From NCBI GenBank assembly GCA_011369445.1, contig DRQF01000113.1:1-38380 (forward strand): a DNA stretch of 38,380 bases, written 5' to 3'. The notes under the pieces were generated by a model. The model searched no databases. It worked only from the letters and a program-made list of their open reading frames with translations, and was not told the DNA's origin. Both the position numbers and the translations under genes were made by a program. Below are positions 1-8,783 of the stretch, one piece after another. The first letter of the stretch is position 1. Each line of letters begins with the position of its first letter. This stretch comes from Planctomycetota bacterium (lineage in GTDB: Bacteria; Planctomycetota; GCA-002687715; DRQF01).

Positions 1-110
1 AAACTGGAAGCCATCGTCGCCGATGCTGGTGGGGCAGACCTGGGCCCCCAGGGGGTTCAGACTACTGAGAGAGAGAGAGCAAGCGCCATGCCAATGACCA
101 TGGTTCTCAT
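1..110 (-). CDS. 5' end of a secreted-protein gene, frame broken at a (TC)6 tract
   Basis: An ATG at 110 is preceded by a strong ribosome site (AAAGGAG, 8 bases away). It opens a signal-peptide-like frame, MRTMVIGMALALSLS, which then reads V-V-stop (TGA at 59-57). Two bases out of register, the frame continues open to the window edge as SSLNPLGAQVCPTSIG and beyond, with a plausible signal-peptidase site after LGA. Deleting one TC unit from the tract at 67-78 would join the two parts into one secreted protein. The gene runs off the left edge, so its function is unknown. It may be an off-state phase-variable gene, a recent pseudogene, or a sequencing or assembly error. Confidence 0.6.
67..78 (-). 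repeat. (TC)6 dinucleotide tract inside a signal-peptide coding region
   Basis: Six perfect TC units (GA on the plus strand) lie between codons 11 and 15 of the left-edge gene. The count is exactly one unit more than an open frame needs. Short dinucleotide tracts like this can slip during replication. Six units is short for a classical contingency locus, so a fixed mutation or a base-calling error is also possible. Confidence 0.7.
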
Positions 111-535
111 GATAGCAGCTCCTTTCGGGAGGTGGGGAGGAATCATCGCGGGTTTCCTTCGGCCCCGCGACCGTGCCGTGAGTTATCAGCATAGAGCAGA
201 AGAGAGAACCGTGTCCAGTGTTTTCTTGGTTTTTTCTTCGTATGCTTCGAAGAATGGATTTCATTCTCCATTCCCCTTCCTCTGACCTACGTGGATTCCG
301 AAAGTCCACACCGAAGACAGCACGCGCGTGCCAGAGAGGGTACGGGGGGCCGTGATGATTCGTTTCCCGTCGCCGAAGGCTCGGGTTGGCGACTGAAGTC
401 GCCGGTCCAAACTTCGACGCCACATAGCAAGGCTCCTCCCCACCCCGAGCTTCCCGGGACGGGGACATCCCGACTCCAAGTCGACGCCTCGGGTCTCGGG
501 AGGGCGGAGCGTGGCGCGACGCGGAGCATGAGTCT
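111..535. other. divergent intergenic region
   Basis: This is non-coding sequence between the left-edge gene and the GT-C-like gene. Apart from the minus-strand promoter and ribosome site, it holds one compact hairpin at 388-403 (GGCGAC, TGAA loop, GTCGCC) with no T-run after it, so it is not a terminator. The short frames in both directions here have no recognisable protein character. I see no convincing plus-strand promoter. Confidence 0.5.
188..217 (-). promoter_or_regulatory. candidate sigma-70-type promoter for the left-edge secreted gene
   Basis: Minus-strand TGGACA (217-212), an 18-base spacer and TATGCT (193-188) would start transcription near 181, giving a leader of about 70 bases to the ATG at 110. 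An A-rich stretch lies just upstream (about 222-242), as in an UP element. The same TGGACA box with an 18-base spacer and an upstream A-tract occurs ahead of mraZ, which supports both calls. No experiment backs this. Confidence 0.4.
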
Positions 536-2740
536 ATGCTGTCCCCGCCCATGGACACGCCGAGAGCACGCCTTTTTCTTCTTTTCGTGGTGGGAGCCCT
601 CGCCCTCGGCTGGGTGGGAGGCCTGGACTTCCAGATCGAGGACTACCGTCATGTGGCGGACGCGGAGCACCTCCAAGGGCCCTCCGCCCTCCTCGGCCAA
701 ACGGAGGCCAGCGGCGACGAAGGCTTCATTCGTTTCTTCCGTCCCTGGGTCCATGCCGATTTCTGGCTGGAGCGACGACTCTTCGGCGCCCGCGCGAGGG
801 CGTTCCACTGGACCTCCCTCCTCCTCCACATCGTCACGGCCTGGCTGCTCGCGGACGTCCTCGCCGGGCCCCTGTTTCGGTGGCGCACAGGATGGGCAAC
901 GTCAGCGGCTCTGGTGTTCCTTCTCCAACCCACCCGGTGGGACGCGGTCTCCTGGGTGGCCTCCCGGGGAGATCTTTGGGCGGCCCTTTTCCTGCTTCTT
1001 GCCCTTCGAGCCCTGGGCGGTCGATCGGGTCCCCCCACGCGGCGCGGGCTGGTGGTCGGAGGACTCGGACTCGCGGCCGCTCTCACCGCCAAGGAATCCG
1101 CCCTCGTCTTCCCCTTGGTCGTGGCGCTCATCCTGATCACGGCGCCGGGACTGAGAGGCCGGCGCCCCTGGAAGTTGGCTGCGATTCTGGCGCCCCTGAG
1201 TCCTCTTCTTCTCTGGGTGCGGCCCCTTGTCCTGGGAGACAAAGCCAACCTCTACGGCGGCGCGGTGCGGCGGTTTACGCCCGAGGTGATTCGCAGGATG
1301 GTGGGAGACCTCCCCGACGTGGTGATGAATTCCGTCACGTCCTTCCAACCCCTGGGCAGGCCGGAGGCGGAAAAGGCGGTGGCCTGTCTGATGCTCTTCC
1401 TCGCCGTCCTCGCGGCGCTTGGCAGGGCGGGTCGCCGGGGCCTTATCGCCTGCGGCAGCGCCGCCGCCGTCTTCCTCGTCCTGGAGGCGCCATCGTTGCG
1501 CGTTCTCCACGAGGCCTCCGGTGTGGCGCCCGGCCGACTCCATTATCTCGGAGGCCTGGTGATCGCTCCGCTGTTGGCGACGCCACTTCTTTCGTGGTCC
1601 TCGACGCGGCCCGCCGCGCGCTGGGCGGCGAGGGTATGGCTGTTCGCTCTCGCCGTTCTCGCGGCGGCCTACGGGGGAGCCTTCGCGGATCGACAACTCC
1701 GCGCCCGCGACCTGATGGCCGACATCCGCACCGCGGTGGAAGACGCCGCGGACCGATCGAACGATCCGGAAACGGAGATTTTGGTCCTCGAACTGCCGAC
1801 TCATCGCGACCGCGTGCCGCTCTTCGGCCGGTACCTGCACTTGGCATTCAAGCCGCCGTTCCACACCCCCCGCATCCGGGCCGCCTCCCTTCGGACGCGG
1901 GATCACGAAGCTCTGGACTTTTGGCTCTACGAGTCCCCACGCCCGCTGGGTGTCCTCCGATGGAACCGCAAGACATCCTCGCTCGGCCCTCCCGGGGGTT
2001 GGATTCTGCCGGCCCCCGGCACCACGCCGCCGTCGGCGGCGGTCATCGAAAACGAGGGGCTTCGGCTCCGCTTCGATCCTCCCCTCAACCCGCGGGACGG
2101 CCGCGCTGTGGAAGTACGATTCAAAGAGGCGCTCGCCTGGACGTTCACCGGCGCCGTCGTTCTCGAACGAAAAAACCTTCCCGGCCGCGGGCTGGCGCTC
2201 CAGTGGGACGAACGGTTCGGCAAGGCCGACATCGTTCGCTTCGATCTGAGGGATCGCCTGCCTGTGCTTCTCGAGGGCGCCATCGACGCTTTGACTTTGG
2301 AAAGCCGCCAAGGGCCTCTCCCCCGCCTCGCCGGTGCCAGCCTCGTGCCCCGGCTGCCCGTCATTCGCGTCCTTGCACCTGCGCAGGGGGCAACGCTCCC
2401 GCTCAGAGGCCAGGAGATGGAGCTCGTGCTGGACGATCCTCTCCACGCCCCCCTCATCCGCCTGGAAGCCCTGAAACCGATTGCCTGGTCGAAGGTCTTC
2501 CTACGGGAGCAGCTCTTGGGTGAGGACGGACACGTTCACCTGCGCCCGTCCGCCCCGGGCTATGTGGAGCGCGGCGGGAACTTCACATGGGAGGATCTCT
2601 CGCGAGGGCCCATGAAGACGCGCATCGGTGAGATGGGCGTGCAGCGGCTGCGGACGCTCTGGCGGGTCCAGGGCCTCGTGGGACAAAGGGACTGGGCGCA
2701 GTCCGAAAGTGGGGTGTTGGAAATCTTCCTCGCGCCGTGA
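536..2740 (+). CDS. GT-C-like multi-pass membrane protein with large C-terminal beta-rich domain
   Basis: The product is 734 residues. The N-terminal half (about 10-390) alternates hydrophobic helices with short loops. The first loop has an acidic IEDY motif followed by FFRPWVHADFWLERRLFG and HWTSLLLH. This pattern resembles GT-C glycosyltransferases of the PMT/TMTC type, where an acidic loop and an RP-x-x-x-x-D/G-x-H arrangement follow the first membrane helix. The C-terminal third (about 480-734) lacks membrane segments and looks beta-rich, probably periplasmic. A lipid-linked sugar transfer role is inference. The ATG at 536 has GGAG nine bases upstream; the ATG at 551 is an alternative without a visible ribosome site. 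The gene stands alone and ends convergent with the dcw operon. Confidence 0.55.
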   Translation: MLSPPMDTPRARLFLLFVVGALALGWVGGLDFQIEDYRHVADAEHLQGPSALLGQTEASGDEGFIRFFRPWVHADFWLERRLFGARARAFHWTSLLLHIVTAWLLADVLAGPLFRWRTGWATSAALVFLLQPTRWDAVSWVASRGDLWAALFLLLALRALGGRSGPPTRRGLVVGGLGLAAALTAKESALVFPLVVALILITAPGLRGRRPWKLAAILAPLSPLLLWVRPLVLGDKANLYGGAVRRFTPEVIRRMVGDLPDVVMNSVTSFQPLGRPEAEKAVACLMLFLAVLAALGRAGRRGLIACGSAAAVFLVLEAPSLRVLHEASGVAPGRLHYLGGLVIAPLLATPLLSWSSTRPAARWAARVWLFALAVLAAAYGGAFADRQLRARDLMADIRTAVEDAADRSNDPETEILVLELPTHRDRVPLFGRYLHLAFKPPFHTPRIRAASLRTRDHEALDFWLYESPRPLGVLRWNRKTSSLGPPGGWILPAPGTTPPSAAVIENEGLRLRFDPPLNPRDGRAVEVRFKEALAWTFTGAVVLERKNLPGRGLALQWDERFGKADIVRFDLRDRLPVLLEGAIDALTLESRQGPLPRLAGASLVPRLPVIRVLAPAQGATLPLRGQEMELVLDDPLHAPLIRLEALKPIAWSKVFLREQLLGEDGHVHLRPSAPGYVERGGNFTWEDLSRGPMKTRIGEMGVQRLRTLWRVQGLVGQRDWAQSESGVLEIFLAP

Positions 2741-2780
2741 CGCAACGGCGGGCATCGCATTCGGAAGGGAAGCCCCGTCT

Positions 2781-5006
2781 TCAGGGATCCAGGGGAATCA
2801 TGAGCAGGTGCGCGATCGAGCGGTTGAGGAGTTCTTCTCCTGGAGGTTTCAAGCGTCCGCCGTCCTCCAGGATCAGAACCAAGACGTCCTCCCGGGGCGA
2901 GACGGCTCTTCCGAGAGCCCATCGAACAAAGGGCAGCGCCTCTCCCCGATAGGCTTCGGGCAAAACACCGCTCCATGAGAGCGGAGCGGGCTCGGGGTCG
3001 ATCACCCACGTTCCGTCGCGAAGGGCCACGGCGTGCAACCGCCCGGATCGTCGAACGAATCCTCCGACGCGTCGAGCCGTCTGCAGGCCCAAGACATCGG
3101 AGACGCCGCCGCGCAGGTCGAGACGTACGCTGTCATCCTGCTGGATGTAGTCCACGGGCGAGGGGAACACCCGATCCAACCTCACCACCTGTTTGTTCTG
3201 GAAGCGGTCGAGAGGCAGGGCGGGCAGGTGCAGGCGTCGGCCCCCATTGCGGAGTTCCACCCGTCCCGGATTCTGGCCGGCGAATCTCGGAACGAAGACC
3301 GGGTTGTTCTCCATGTCGAAGTCCGCGGAAATGGGTTGCCCGTTGAAGGATGCAAGTCCACACAGCTGCAGAGCATGGACGAGGGGACGCCCCGCAGCGT
3401 CCCGCCCCAGAACGTCGACGCTGAAGTCCTGCTCGACGGTCTGATTCTCGCGAAGAAAGACAACTTTCAGTCCCCACCATCCCCCAAGGATCTCGAGGGT
3501 GAGGACGAACCCCACGGACGTGAGATACACGCCCATGCTCTTCCGCGCGTCAATGAGCAGAGGAAGGAGGAAAATGAGATAGAAGACGACGTGGTAAGCC
3601 AAGAGGAAAAGGATGAGGCCTGTCATGTCCACCCGGCCCCAATTCGGAACCGCGAAGTCCGAATAGAGGTTTTCCTCATGCATGGGCGCCTGGCGGGAGA
3701 CAGTGCGCAAAGTGACCGGGGTCTGCCCGGCCACCGCGCCGAGGAGACGCCCCTCCCCCACACGTCGATCGTAGGCGCGATGGGCGTTCAGAAGGAGAAG
3801 CCGTCCACCGGCGGCGACGCTGGCCTCGATGGCGCGGCGAGGCGCTTCGGGGAGAGACTCCCAGAAAGTCTCGTCGGAAACGATGGCCCCATAGACCTCG
3901 TAAGCGGTCATGGACCGGGGAAGTTCTTCGGGCTTCAAAGCAACGAACACCGCATCGCGGGCGGAGATCCCGCCGTCGCGGGCGGCACGGGCGGCCCCCT
4001 CCCCCACGGTGAGCACCAACGAACGTCCTCCCGGCAAAACCTCCAAGGCGGGGACCTCCAGAGGTCTTCCATCGACGGTCACCCGCAGCTGATCGCCTTC
4101 CGAAGAGGGCCTGGGGCAGATCCAAACCGCCTTGGGCCCCCCGACCGTCGGCGACCAAACCCACGGGTCGGCGGAGCCCAAGCGGATCTCCATCCGTGCC
4201 CCCGCCGTCGCTTCCAGACGCAGGGGCAGGACACGGCCGGCCACGATCCAATGATCCGTTCCCAAGACGATGCGAGCCGCGGGTGCCGCCAAGGGCCGGG
4301 GCACTCCAGCTCCCGACGCGAGAAAGGCGAGCCCCAAGATCGAGGCCGCGAGCACTTTTTTGTTCGTGCGCCATCGGGGCCCGAAAACGATGAACCCGTA
4401 GAGGAGGACGGCGAGCACTCCGGGGATGAGGAGCTGGGGCTCCGCGGCGCGGCGCGCCACATCGAGGACGATTGCGAAGGGAGAAAGGCTTGGGCGGCTC
4501 CCCCCCAACAGCGCCGCGAATTCACCGTCGGCGGGCAACACAACCGCGAGGACGTAGGCGAGGGGCGGAATGGCGTACCGGGCGCGGAAACCCAGGACTC
4601 TCACGACGAGCAACACGCCACCGTGGATCACTCCCCCCCAAAGCAGAATGCAAAAGACGCCCTTGAGGTGGACTCCCGCGATGTAGGCGAGGACGTAGAG
4701 TGGAACGCCAGCGAAGGCGAGCATGAACCCGCCCACCCAAAACCAGGGGAGAACCGGGTCTCCGTCGTCCCGGCGACCGATTCCCAGAGGAAAGAGAAAT
4801 CCCAAGAATCCCAAGAGGAAAAGAGCGTAGGTCCCCAGAGCTTCCTCTCTGCCGAGTCCGCCCACGGGCAGGTGGTCCTGGATCCCTGGCCAAAGAGGAA
4901 GGACCGCCGCGGCCACGCTGGTGAAGCAAAACCCCAAAATCAGCGCGGTGATGCGCCGATTGAGCGTCCCTTCGGTCCTTCGATCTTTTCCGCTCGATGC
5001 CTCCAC
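2781..5006 (-). CDS. large membrane protein with GATase1-like domain, last gene of the dcw operon
   Basis: The product is 741 residues and I do not recognise a named family over its full length. The N-terminus (about 18-215) carries a series of membrane helices. A soluble stretch follows. Around residues 350-400 a segment (EELPRSMTAYEVYGAIVSDE, then RRAIEASVAAGGRLLLLNA) resembles the class I glutamine-amidotransferase-like fold found in membrane-bound BatA/DUF4350-type proteins, without an obvious catalytic Cys. One or two further helices (about 460-520) precede a beta-rich C-terminal domain. It starts at a GTG with AGGA seven bases upstream, 61 bases after ftsQ, in the position where ftsA and ftsZ usually sit. 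A cell-envelope role is inferred from context only. Confidence 0.6.
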   Translation of the reverse strand: MEASSGKDRRTEGTLNRRITALILGFCFTSVAAAVLPLWPGIQDHLPVGGLGREEALGTYALFLLGFLGFLFPLGIGRRDDGDPVLPWFWVGGFMLAFAGVPLYVLAYIAGVHLKGVFCILLWGGVIHGGVLLVVRVLGFRARYAIPPLAYVLAVVLPADGEFAALLGGSRPSLSPFAIVLDVARRAAEPQLLIPGVLAVLLYGFIVFGPRWRTNKKVLAASILGLAFLASGAGVPRPLAAPAARIVLGTDHWIVAGRVLPLRLEATAGARMEIRLGSADPWVWSPTVGGPKAVWICPRPSSEGDQLRVTVDGRPLEVPALEVLPGGRSLVLTVGEGAARAARDGGISARDAVFVALKPEELPRSMTAYEVYGAIVSDETFWESLPEAPRRAIEASVAAGGRLLLLNAHRAYDRRVGEGRLLGAVAGQTPVTLRTVSRQAPMHEENLYSDFAVPNWGRVDMTGLILFLLAYHVVFYLIFLLPLLIDARKSMGVYLTSVGFVLTLEILGGWWGLKVVFLRENQTVEQDFSVDVLGRDAAGRPLVHALQLCGLASFNGQPISADFDMENNPVFVPRFAGQNPGRVELRNGGRRLHLPALPLDRFQNKQVVRLDRVFPSPVDYIQQDDSVRLDLRGGVSDVLGLQTARRVGGFVRRSGRLHAVALRDGTWVIDPEPAPLSWSGVLPEAYRGEALPFVRWALGRAVSPREDVLVLILEDGGRLKPPGEELLNRSIAHLLMIPLDP

Positions 5007-5067
5007 GGAAGAATCCTATCGCGGGAAGGCGCTGGCAGGAACCGGACCGGGACGGGTTCCTCTCACA

Positions 5068-5982
5068 TCAACGCCCCCGGTCCGCGTCGGGGCCCGGCAG
5101 CAGATGGACGTCGAAGCGGGCATCGATCACGTGAACCCCCTTGAATCCCGGACGGGCACGCGCAACCGCCTCCAGGTGAGAGAGCTTCTTCTTCACGGAG
5201 AGCTCGACCAACCCCTTCGCATGGTGGGTGCTCCGCCCCCAGAGAATACGGAGGGGAGGAGGCGCGTCCGCGGGGGGCATGAGGCCAGCCGTCGACCGCG
5301 CACCGAGGACGATCTCGCTTTTCCTGGGATCGATGTGCCCGTCGTAATTGCTGACGTCGACTTCCATGATGAACAGAAGATCGAAAACCTCCGCGTCGGC
5401 TCTCTTCTCGAGATCGCGAATGACGTGGACACCCTCCCGCACGGCGGCGGCCAACCACCCGACAGGCGGAGTCTCATCCGGCCGCGTTGCCTCCAGGTCC
5501 CGAAGCACGATGTAGGGGGGACGCACCGGGGATCGCTCGACAAGCAGAGGCAGCAACTCGCCGTCGGCGGCCACCAGCTGGAAGGCTCCCGACCGTCGGC
5601 GAAACGCGGCATAGGGTTCGCGCCAGCGGAGATCGACCCGAACCCCTCCAGGGAAGACCCGGTGAACGCCGGAGACCTTCTCCACCCAGGGGCTGCTCTC
5701 CAGCTTCTGTCGGAGGGACGGCTCCAGATTCCGATCGAAAATGTTGGATGCAGGCACTTCGTGAAGGAGCTCGTCGACCTGTTCCGCGGCGGCCTCGGCG
5801 CCGCTCCACGCAGGCGGTGAGGGAAGGGCGCGGCTCAGATCGACAGCGTAGCGTTCCGAGTCGGCGGACTCGGAGAAGAGGTAGATCATCGCCCCCAGCA
5901 GAAGCGGAAGCACAACGAGGACGATCAGGGGATTGGTGACTCCCTGATCGTCCCCGGAAGTGTGGCCTGGCGCGCCGCTCAT
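5068..5982 (-). CDS. ftsQ: FtsQ/DivIB-like divisome protein
   Basis: The product is 304 residues with a short cytoplasmic N-terminus and one membrane helix (about 17-36). The periplasmic part contains a POTRA-like segment (about 62-110): a helix, then SSPWVEKVSGVHRVFPGGVR and a WREPYAAF strand, then LVAADGELLPL. This order matches FtsQ, where the -WV-x-x-A-x-V-x-R-x-x-P- and E-x-x-P-x-A motifs precede the 'D-x-x-G' loop. FtsQ links FtsB/FtsL to the divisome. The ATG at 5982 has AGGA six bases upstream. It lies 68 bases after orf80 and before the 741-residue membrane protein. The C-terminal half diverges from textbook FtsQ, so the assignment rests on motif order and its place in the dcw operon. 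Confidence 0.72.
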   Translation of the reverse strand: MSGAPGHTSGDDQGVTNPLIVLVVLPLLLGAMIYLFSESADSERYAVDLSRALPSPPAWSGAEAAAEQVDELLHEVPASNIFDRNLEPSLRQKLESSPWVEKVSGVHRVFPGGVRVDLRWREPYAAFRRRSGAFQLVAADGELLPLLVERSPVRPPYIVLRDLEATRPDETPPVGWLAAAVREGVHVIRDLEKRADAEVFDLLFIMEVDVSNYDGHIDPRKSEIVLGARSTAGLMPPADAPPPLRILWGRSTHHAKGLVELSVKKKLSHLEAVARARPGFKGVHVIDARFDVHLLPGPDADRGR

Positions 5983-6050
5983 TCAGTGTCCTGACCGAGA
6001 ATCGCGCGGAGGTGGACGCGTTCCCGTTTGAACGTCATGAACTCGGAATC

Positions 6051-6293
6051 TCAGCCGACTTTGGTGGCGGCAGCGGTGTTGACGAAGTGCTTGTTGCTCT
6101 TCTCGCGAAGCTTGCCGATGCTGCGGTCGAAGTCCTCGACGAAGAGCATCGTGGTTTCCACGACGCTTCTCAGCATGTCCTTGTCGATCGTGACCATGCT
6201 CTCGGAACCGGCGAGTTCCAACTCATGGCTGAGGAGACCGATGGCCACGCGGACGGGATGGAGGCGACGATCGATGTACTTGGCGGCGTCCAT
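6051..6293 (-). CDS. small conserved-looking protein between murB and ftsQ
   Basis: This 80-residue protein begins MDAAKYIDRRLHPVRV and has a near-perfect ribosome site (AAGGAG, six bases from the ATG), so it is very likely translated. It is predicted soluble and largely helical, with an amphipathic centre (residues about 30-65) rich in Asp, Glu and Lys, and no membrane segment or known motif. It sits inside the dcw operon, 116 bases after murB, where ddl commonly lies. Its function is unknown; a small divisome or cell wall accessory protein is a guess from position. Confidence 0.65.
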   Translation of the reverse strand: MDAAKYIDRRLHPVRVAIGLLSHELELAGSESMVTIDKDMLRSVVETTMLFVEDFDRSIGKLREKSNKHFVNTAAATKVG

Positions 6294-6409
6294 GATTCAC
6301 TCCTTGTTGACGGTGGATGTCCGCCCCGGACTTCGGGGCGCGACGACGCATCGCCATGAGCTTCTCAAGGCCGGGGGACACTGGCCCCCCGTCGCTGCCC
6401 CCCGGGGCC

Positions 6410-7321
6410 TCAGACGCCGTCCTCGTCGCTCCGGATCGGCTCCGCGCGCCAGATCGACACCTCCCGACGAAGGCGGATTCCTCGCCTCTGCAGTGCCTGT
6501 TTCTCCACCTCTTCGATGAGCCCCAACACGTCCTCGAAAGATGCGCCGCCTTCGTTGACGATGAAGTTTCCGTGTTGCGGGGAGATGCGCGCTCCGCCTC
6601 TGCGCCTCCCCTTCAGACCCAGCTCCTCCACGAGGCGGCCGGCGGAGAGGGCTTCGGGATTCGCGAAAACGCATCCCCCGCTGGGTGTTCTCAACGGCTG
6701 GCTGGCGGACTTGGCCTTCAGGATCTCCCCCATCCGCTGGGTGAGCGCCGCGGGGTCCGGAGACCATCGGAGACGAAGCACGACCTCGGTGATGACCCCA
6801 GGCGGCAAGTCCGTCCTCCGATAGGCGAAGCCCACCTCCTCGGCATCGAACCAACGCAACTCTCCCGAGGGCAGGGCCATGCACACGCGCTCGACCACGT
6901 CTCGGATCTCGCCGTGGCGGCCTCCGGCATTCATGCGACAGATACCTCCCATCTGCCCCGGGATGCCCGCCAAGACTTCGAGGCCCCCCCATCCCTCCCG
7001 CGAGGCGTCGGCCACGAGCCTTGGAAAGGGAATCCCGGCGCCGACGTGCCAAAGATCCCCCTCCCGACGCAGTGCGGTGAGACGTCCGGGGTGGATGTAA
7101 GGCACGCCGTGGGGCCGGTCGTCCAAAAGGACGTTGGCCCCCCCGCCCAAGACGCGAAACGCAAGCCCCCTCTCGGAAAGACTCCGGAGCAACAAGGCGG
7201 TCTCTTCCGGGGTGCGGGGGCTGAAGAACATCTCCGCCGGGCCGCCTATGCGCCACGTCGTGAGGGGCGCCAAGGGGCGGTCCCTCTCGAGGATGTCCTC
7301 AAGGTCGCCGAAGAAGTGCAT
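6410..7321 (-). CDS. murB: UDP-N-acetylenolpyruvoylglucosamine reductase (MurB)
   Basis: MurB reduces UDP-GlcNAc-enolpyruvate to UDP-MurNAc with NADPH and FAD in the cytoplasm. The 303-residue product has the FAD-binding signatures TTWRIGGPAEMFF and LGGGANVLL, the GIPGQMGGICRMNAGGRHGE motif, and the C-terminal PSGGCVFANP followed by HGNFIVNEG. The last motifs fit the shorter type II MurB. The proton-donating serine of E. coli MurB is a cysteine here (GCVF), as in many type II enzymes. I chose the ATG at 7321, which overlaps the end of murC by 23 bases. The frame is open further upstream, but that part reads as the murC C-terminus out of frame. Confidence 0.93.
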   Translation of the reverse strand: MHFFGDLEDILERDRPLAPLTTWRIGGPAEMFFSPRTPEETALLLRSLSERGLAFRVLGGGANVLLDDRPHGVPYIHPGRLTALRREGDLWHVGAGIPFPRLVADASREGWGGLEVLAGIPGQMGGICRMNAGGRHGEIRDVVERVCMALPSGELRWFDAEEVGFAYRRTDLPPGVITEVVLRLRWSPDPAALTQRMGEILKAKSASQPLRTPSGGCVFANPEALSAGRLVEELGLKGRRRGGARISPQHGNFIVNEGGASFEDVLGLIEEVEKQALQRRGIRLRREVSIWRAEPIRSDEDGV

Positions 7322-8726
7322 GAGCCAGGTCTCTCGAATCTCCGGCGCCCAGAAGGACGTCGACGTCGCCCTCCCGAGCGCCGACGGAAAACCACGCCTC
7401 CGCTTCCTGGGGCGTATCCGCATACGAAGCTCTCACGCCTAACTTCAGCAGGCCCTCGTACAATCGGTGCGCCCCACGGTGTCGCCCGCCATCGCGTCCG
7501 GGTACGGCGCAGTCTTTCATGAGGACCAACTCGTCGGCCAGGGCGAGGGCATTGAGGAAGGCCTGAAAATGCCGTTCCGTCCTCTCCTCCAGGTGTGGCT
7601 GGAAGAGCACGCGCAATCGGCGGTCCGGAAAGCGATCGCGACAGGTCAGGAGAGTCATCTCGATCTCCGCGGGATGATGGGCATAGTCGTCGACCAGGGC
7701 ACGATGCTCCTCATCGCGCAGAATCTGAAACCGTCCCTCGACCCCTCGGAAGCCCAACAGCGCCCGCCGTATCGCGGCCAGCTCCACGCCGAAGGCCTCC
7801 CGCGCCGCCGCCGCGGCCATCGCCGCGTTCATGATGTTGTGTCGTCCGGGGATTCTGAGCTGGATCGGACCGCTGCGAGCCCCATCCGGAAAACGAAGCT
7901 CAAAGGTCCCGCCTTCGATCCGAAGGCGAACATCGCCGCAGGAGTTGCCCAGGGTGACGAGCCGCGCCCCGGCAACGCCTCGCAGATCGAGATCCCTCGC
8001 GAGGGCGGCCGACGTGACGAGACATCCGGCCCCGTCGACACCCGCGGCGAACTGACGAAAGGCGCCGCGGAGAGCGTCCAATCCACCGTAGCTGTCCACG
8101 TGGTCGTCGCCCAGGTTCGTGATCACCGCATGGCTCGGCCGATAAACCAGGAACGAGCCCGCATACTCGCAGGCCTCGTGCACCAGAGGTCCGTCCACGC
8201 CCCACCGTGCATTTCCGTCGCCGAAATCCAGCACATCCCCACCGATGACGGCCGAGGGATTCCGCCTTGCCGCCATGAGGATCTGAGCCAACATCGCCGA
8301 CGTCGTCGTCTTTCCATGGCTACCCGCCACGGCGGCACTCGTGGTCGTGGCCGCCAAGCCGGCGAGCATCTCGGCGTAACGAAACGTGGGGAGGTTTCTT
8401 GCTAGGGCCGCCACCATCGCGGGATGGTCGTCTGGAATGGCCGCGGTCCTGACGACGGCGGAGCACTCCGCGGGAATCTCGCTCTCCTCGACGGTGCGTA
8501 GTCCCAACGCTTCCAGGCGACGAATGCGGCGGTTCGATGCGCGATCCGAGCCCGTGAGGACATGGCCTCGCCGGACGAGCACGGCCGCCAGGGCCGACAT
8601 CCCGGCGCCACCGACGCCCAGGAAATGAACAGGCGAGGGGACCTCGAGGACGCCTCGCGCGGCTTCGGCCACCGACGGCATGGGCCGAACGGGGTGTTGC
8701 CTTCGAAGTTCTGGCGACGCGGTCAT
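7299..8726 (-). CDS. murC: UDP-N-acetylmuramate--L-alanine ligase (MurC)
   Basis: MurC adds L-alanine to UDP-MurNAc using ATP, the first amino acid step of the stem peptide. The 475-residue length is typical. The N-terminal Rossmann motif HFLGVGGAGMSALA (about 34-47) and the ATP loop GSHGKTTT (135-142) are clear. The central EACEYAGSFLVYRP and the later DDYAHHPAEI motif are diagnostic of MurC rather than MurD/E/F. The ATG at 8726 has AGGAG close upstream. It lies 57 bases after the LysM gene and overlaps murB, so it is part of the dcw operon. Confidence 0.95.
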   Translation of the reverse strand: MTASPELRRQHPVRPMPSVAEAARGVLEVPSPVHFLGVGGAGMSALAAVLVRRGHVLTGSDRASNRRIRRLEALGLRTVEESEIPAECSAVVRTAAIPDDHPAMVAALARNLPTFRYAEMLAGLAATTTSAAVAGSHGKTTTSAMLAQILMAARRNPSAVIGGDVLDFGDGNARWGVDGPLVHEACEYAGSFLVYRPSHAVITNLGDDHVDSYGGLDALRGAFRQFAAGVDGAGCLVTSAALARDLDLRGVAGARLVTLGNSCGDVRLRIEGGTFELRFPDGARSGPIQLRIPGRHNIMNAAMAAAAAREAFGVELAAIRRALLGFRGVEGRFQILRDEEHRALVDDYAHHPAEIEMTLLTCRDRFPDRRLRVLFQPHLEERTERHFQAFLNALALADELVLMKDCAVPGRDGGRHRGAHRLYEGLLKLGVRASYADTPQEAEAWFSVGAREGDVDVLLGAGDSRDLAHALLRRP

Positions 8727-8783
8727 CCGCTCCTTTCCAAAGGCGCTGCGACGCGCCTCGTCATCCCTCGGTGTGTCCCCGTA

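Noticed and set aside
3033-5144. 703-codon plus-strand frame opposite the 741-residue membrane protein
   Set aside because: It reads as charged, low-complexity shadow protein with no domain. The minus-strand frame has coherent membrane helices and sits in an operon.
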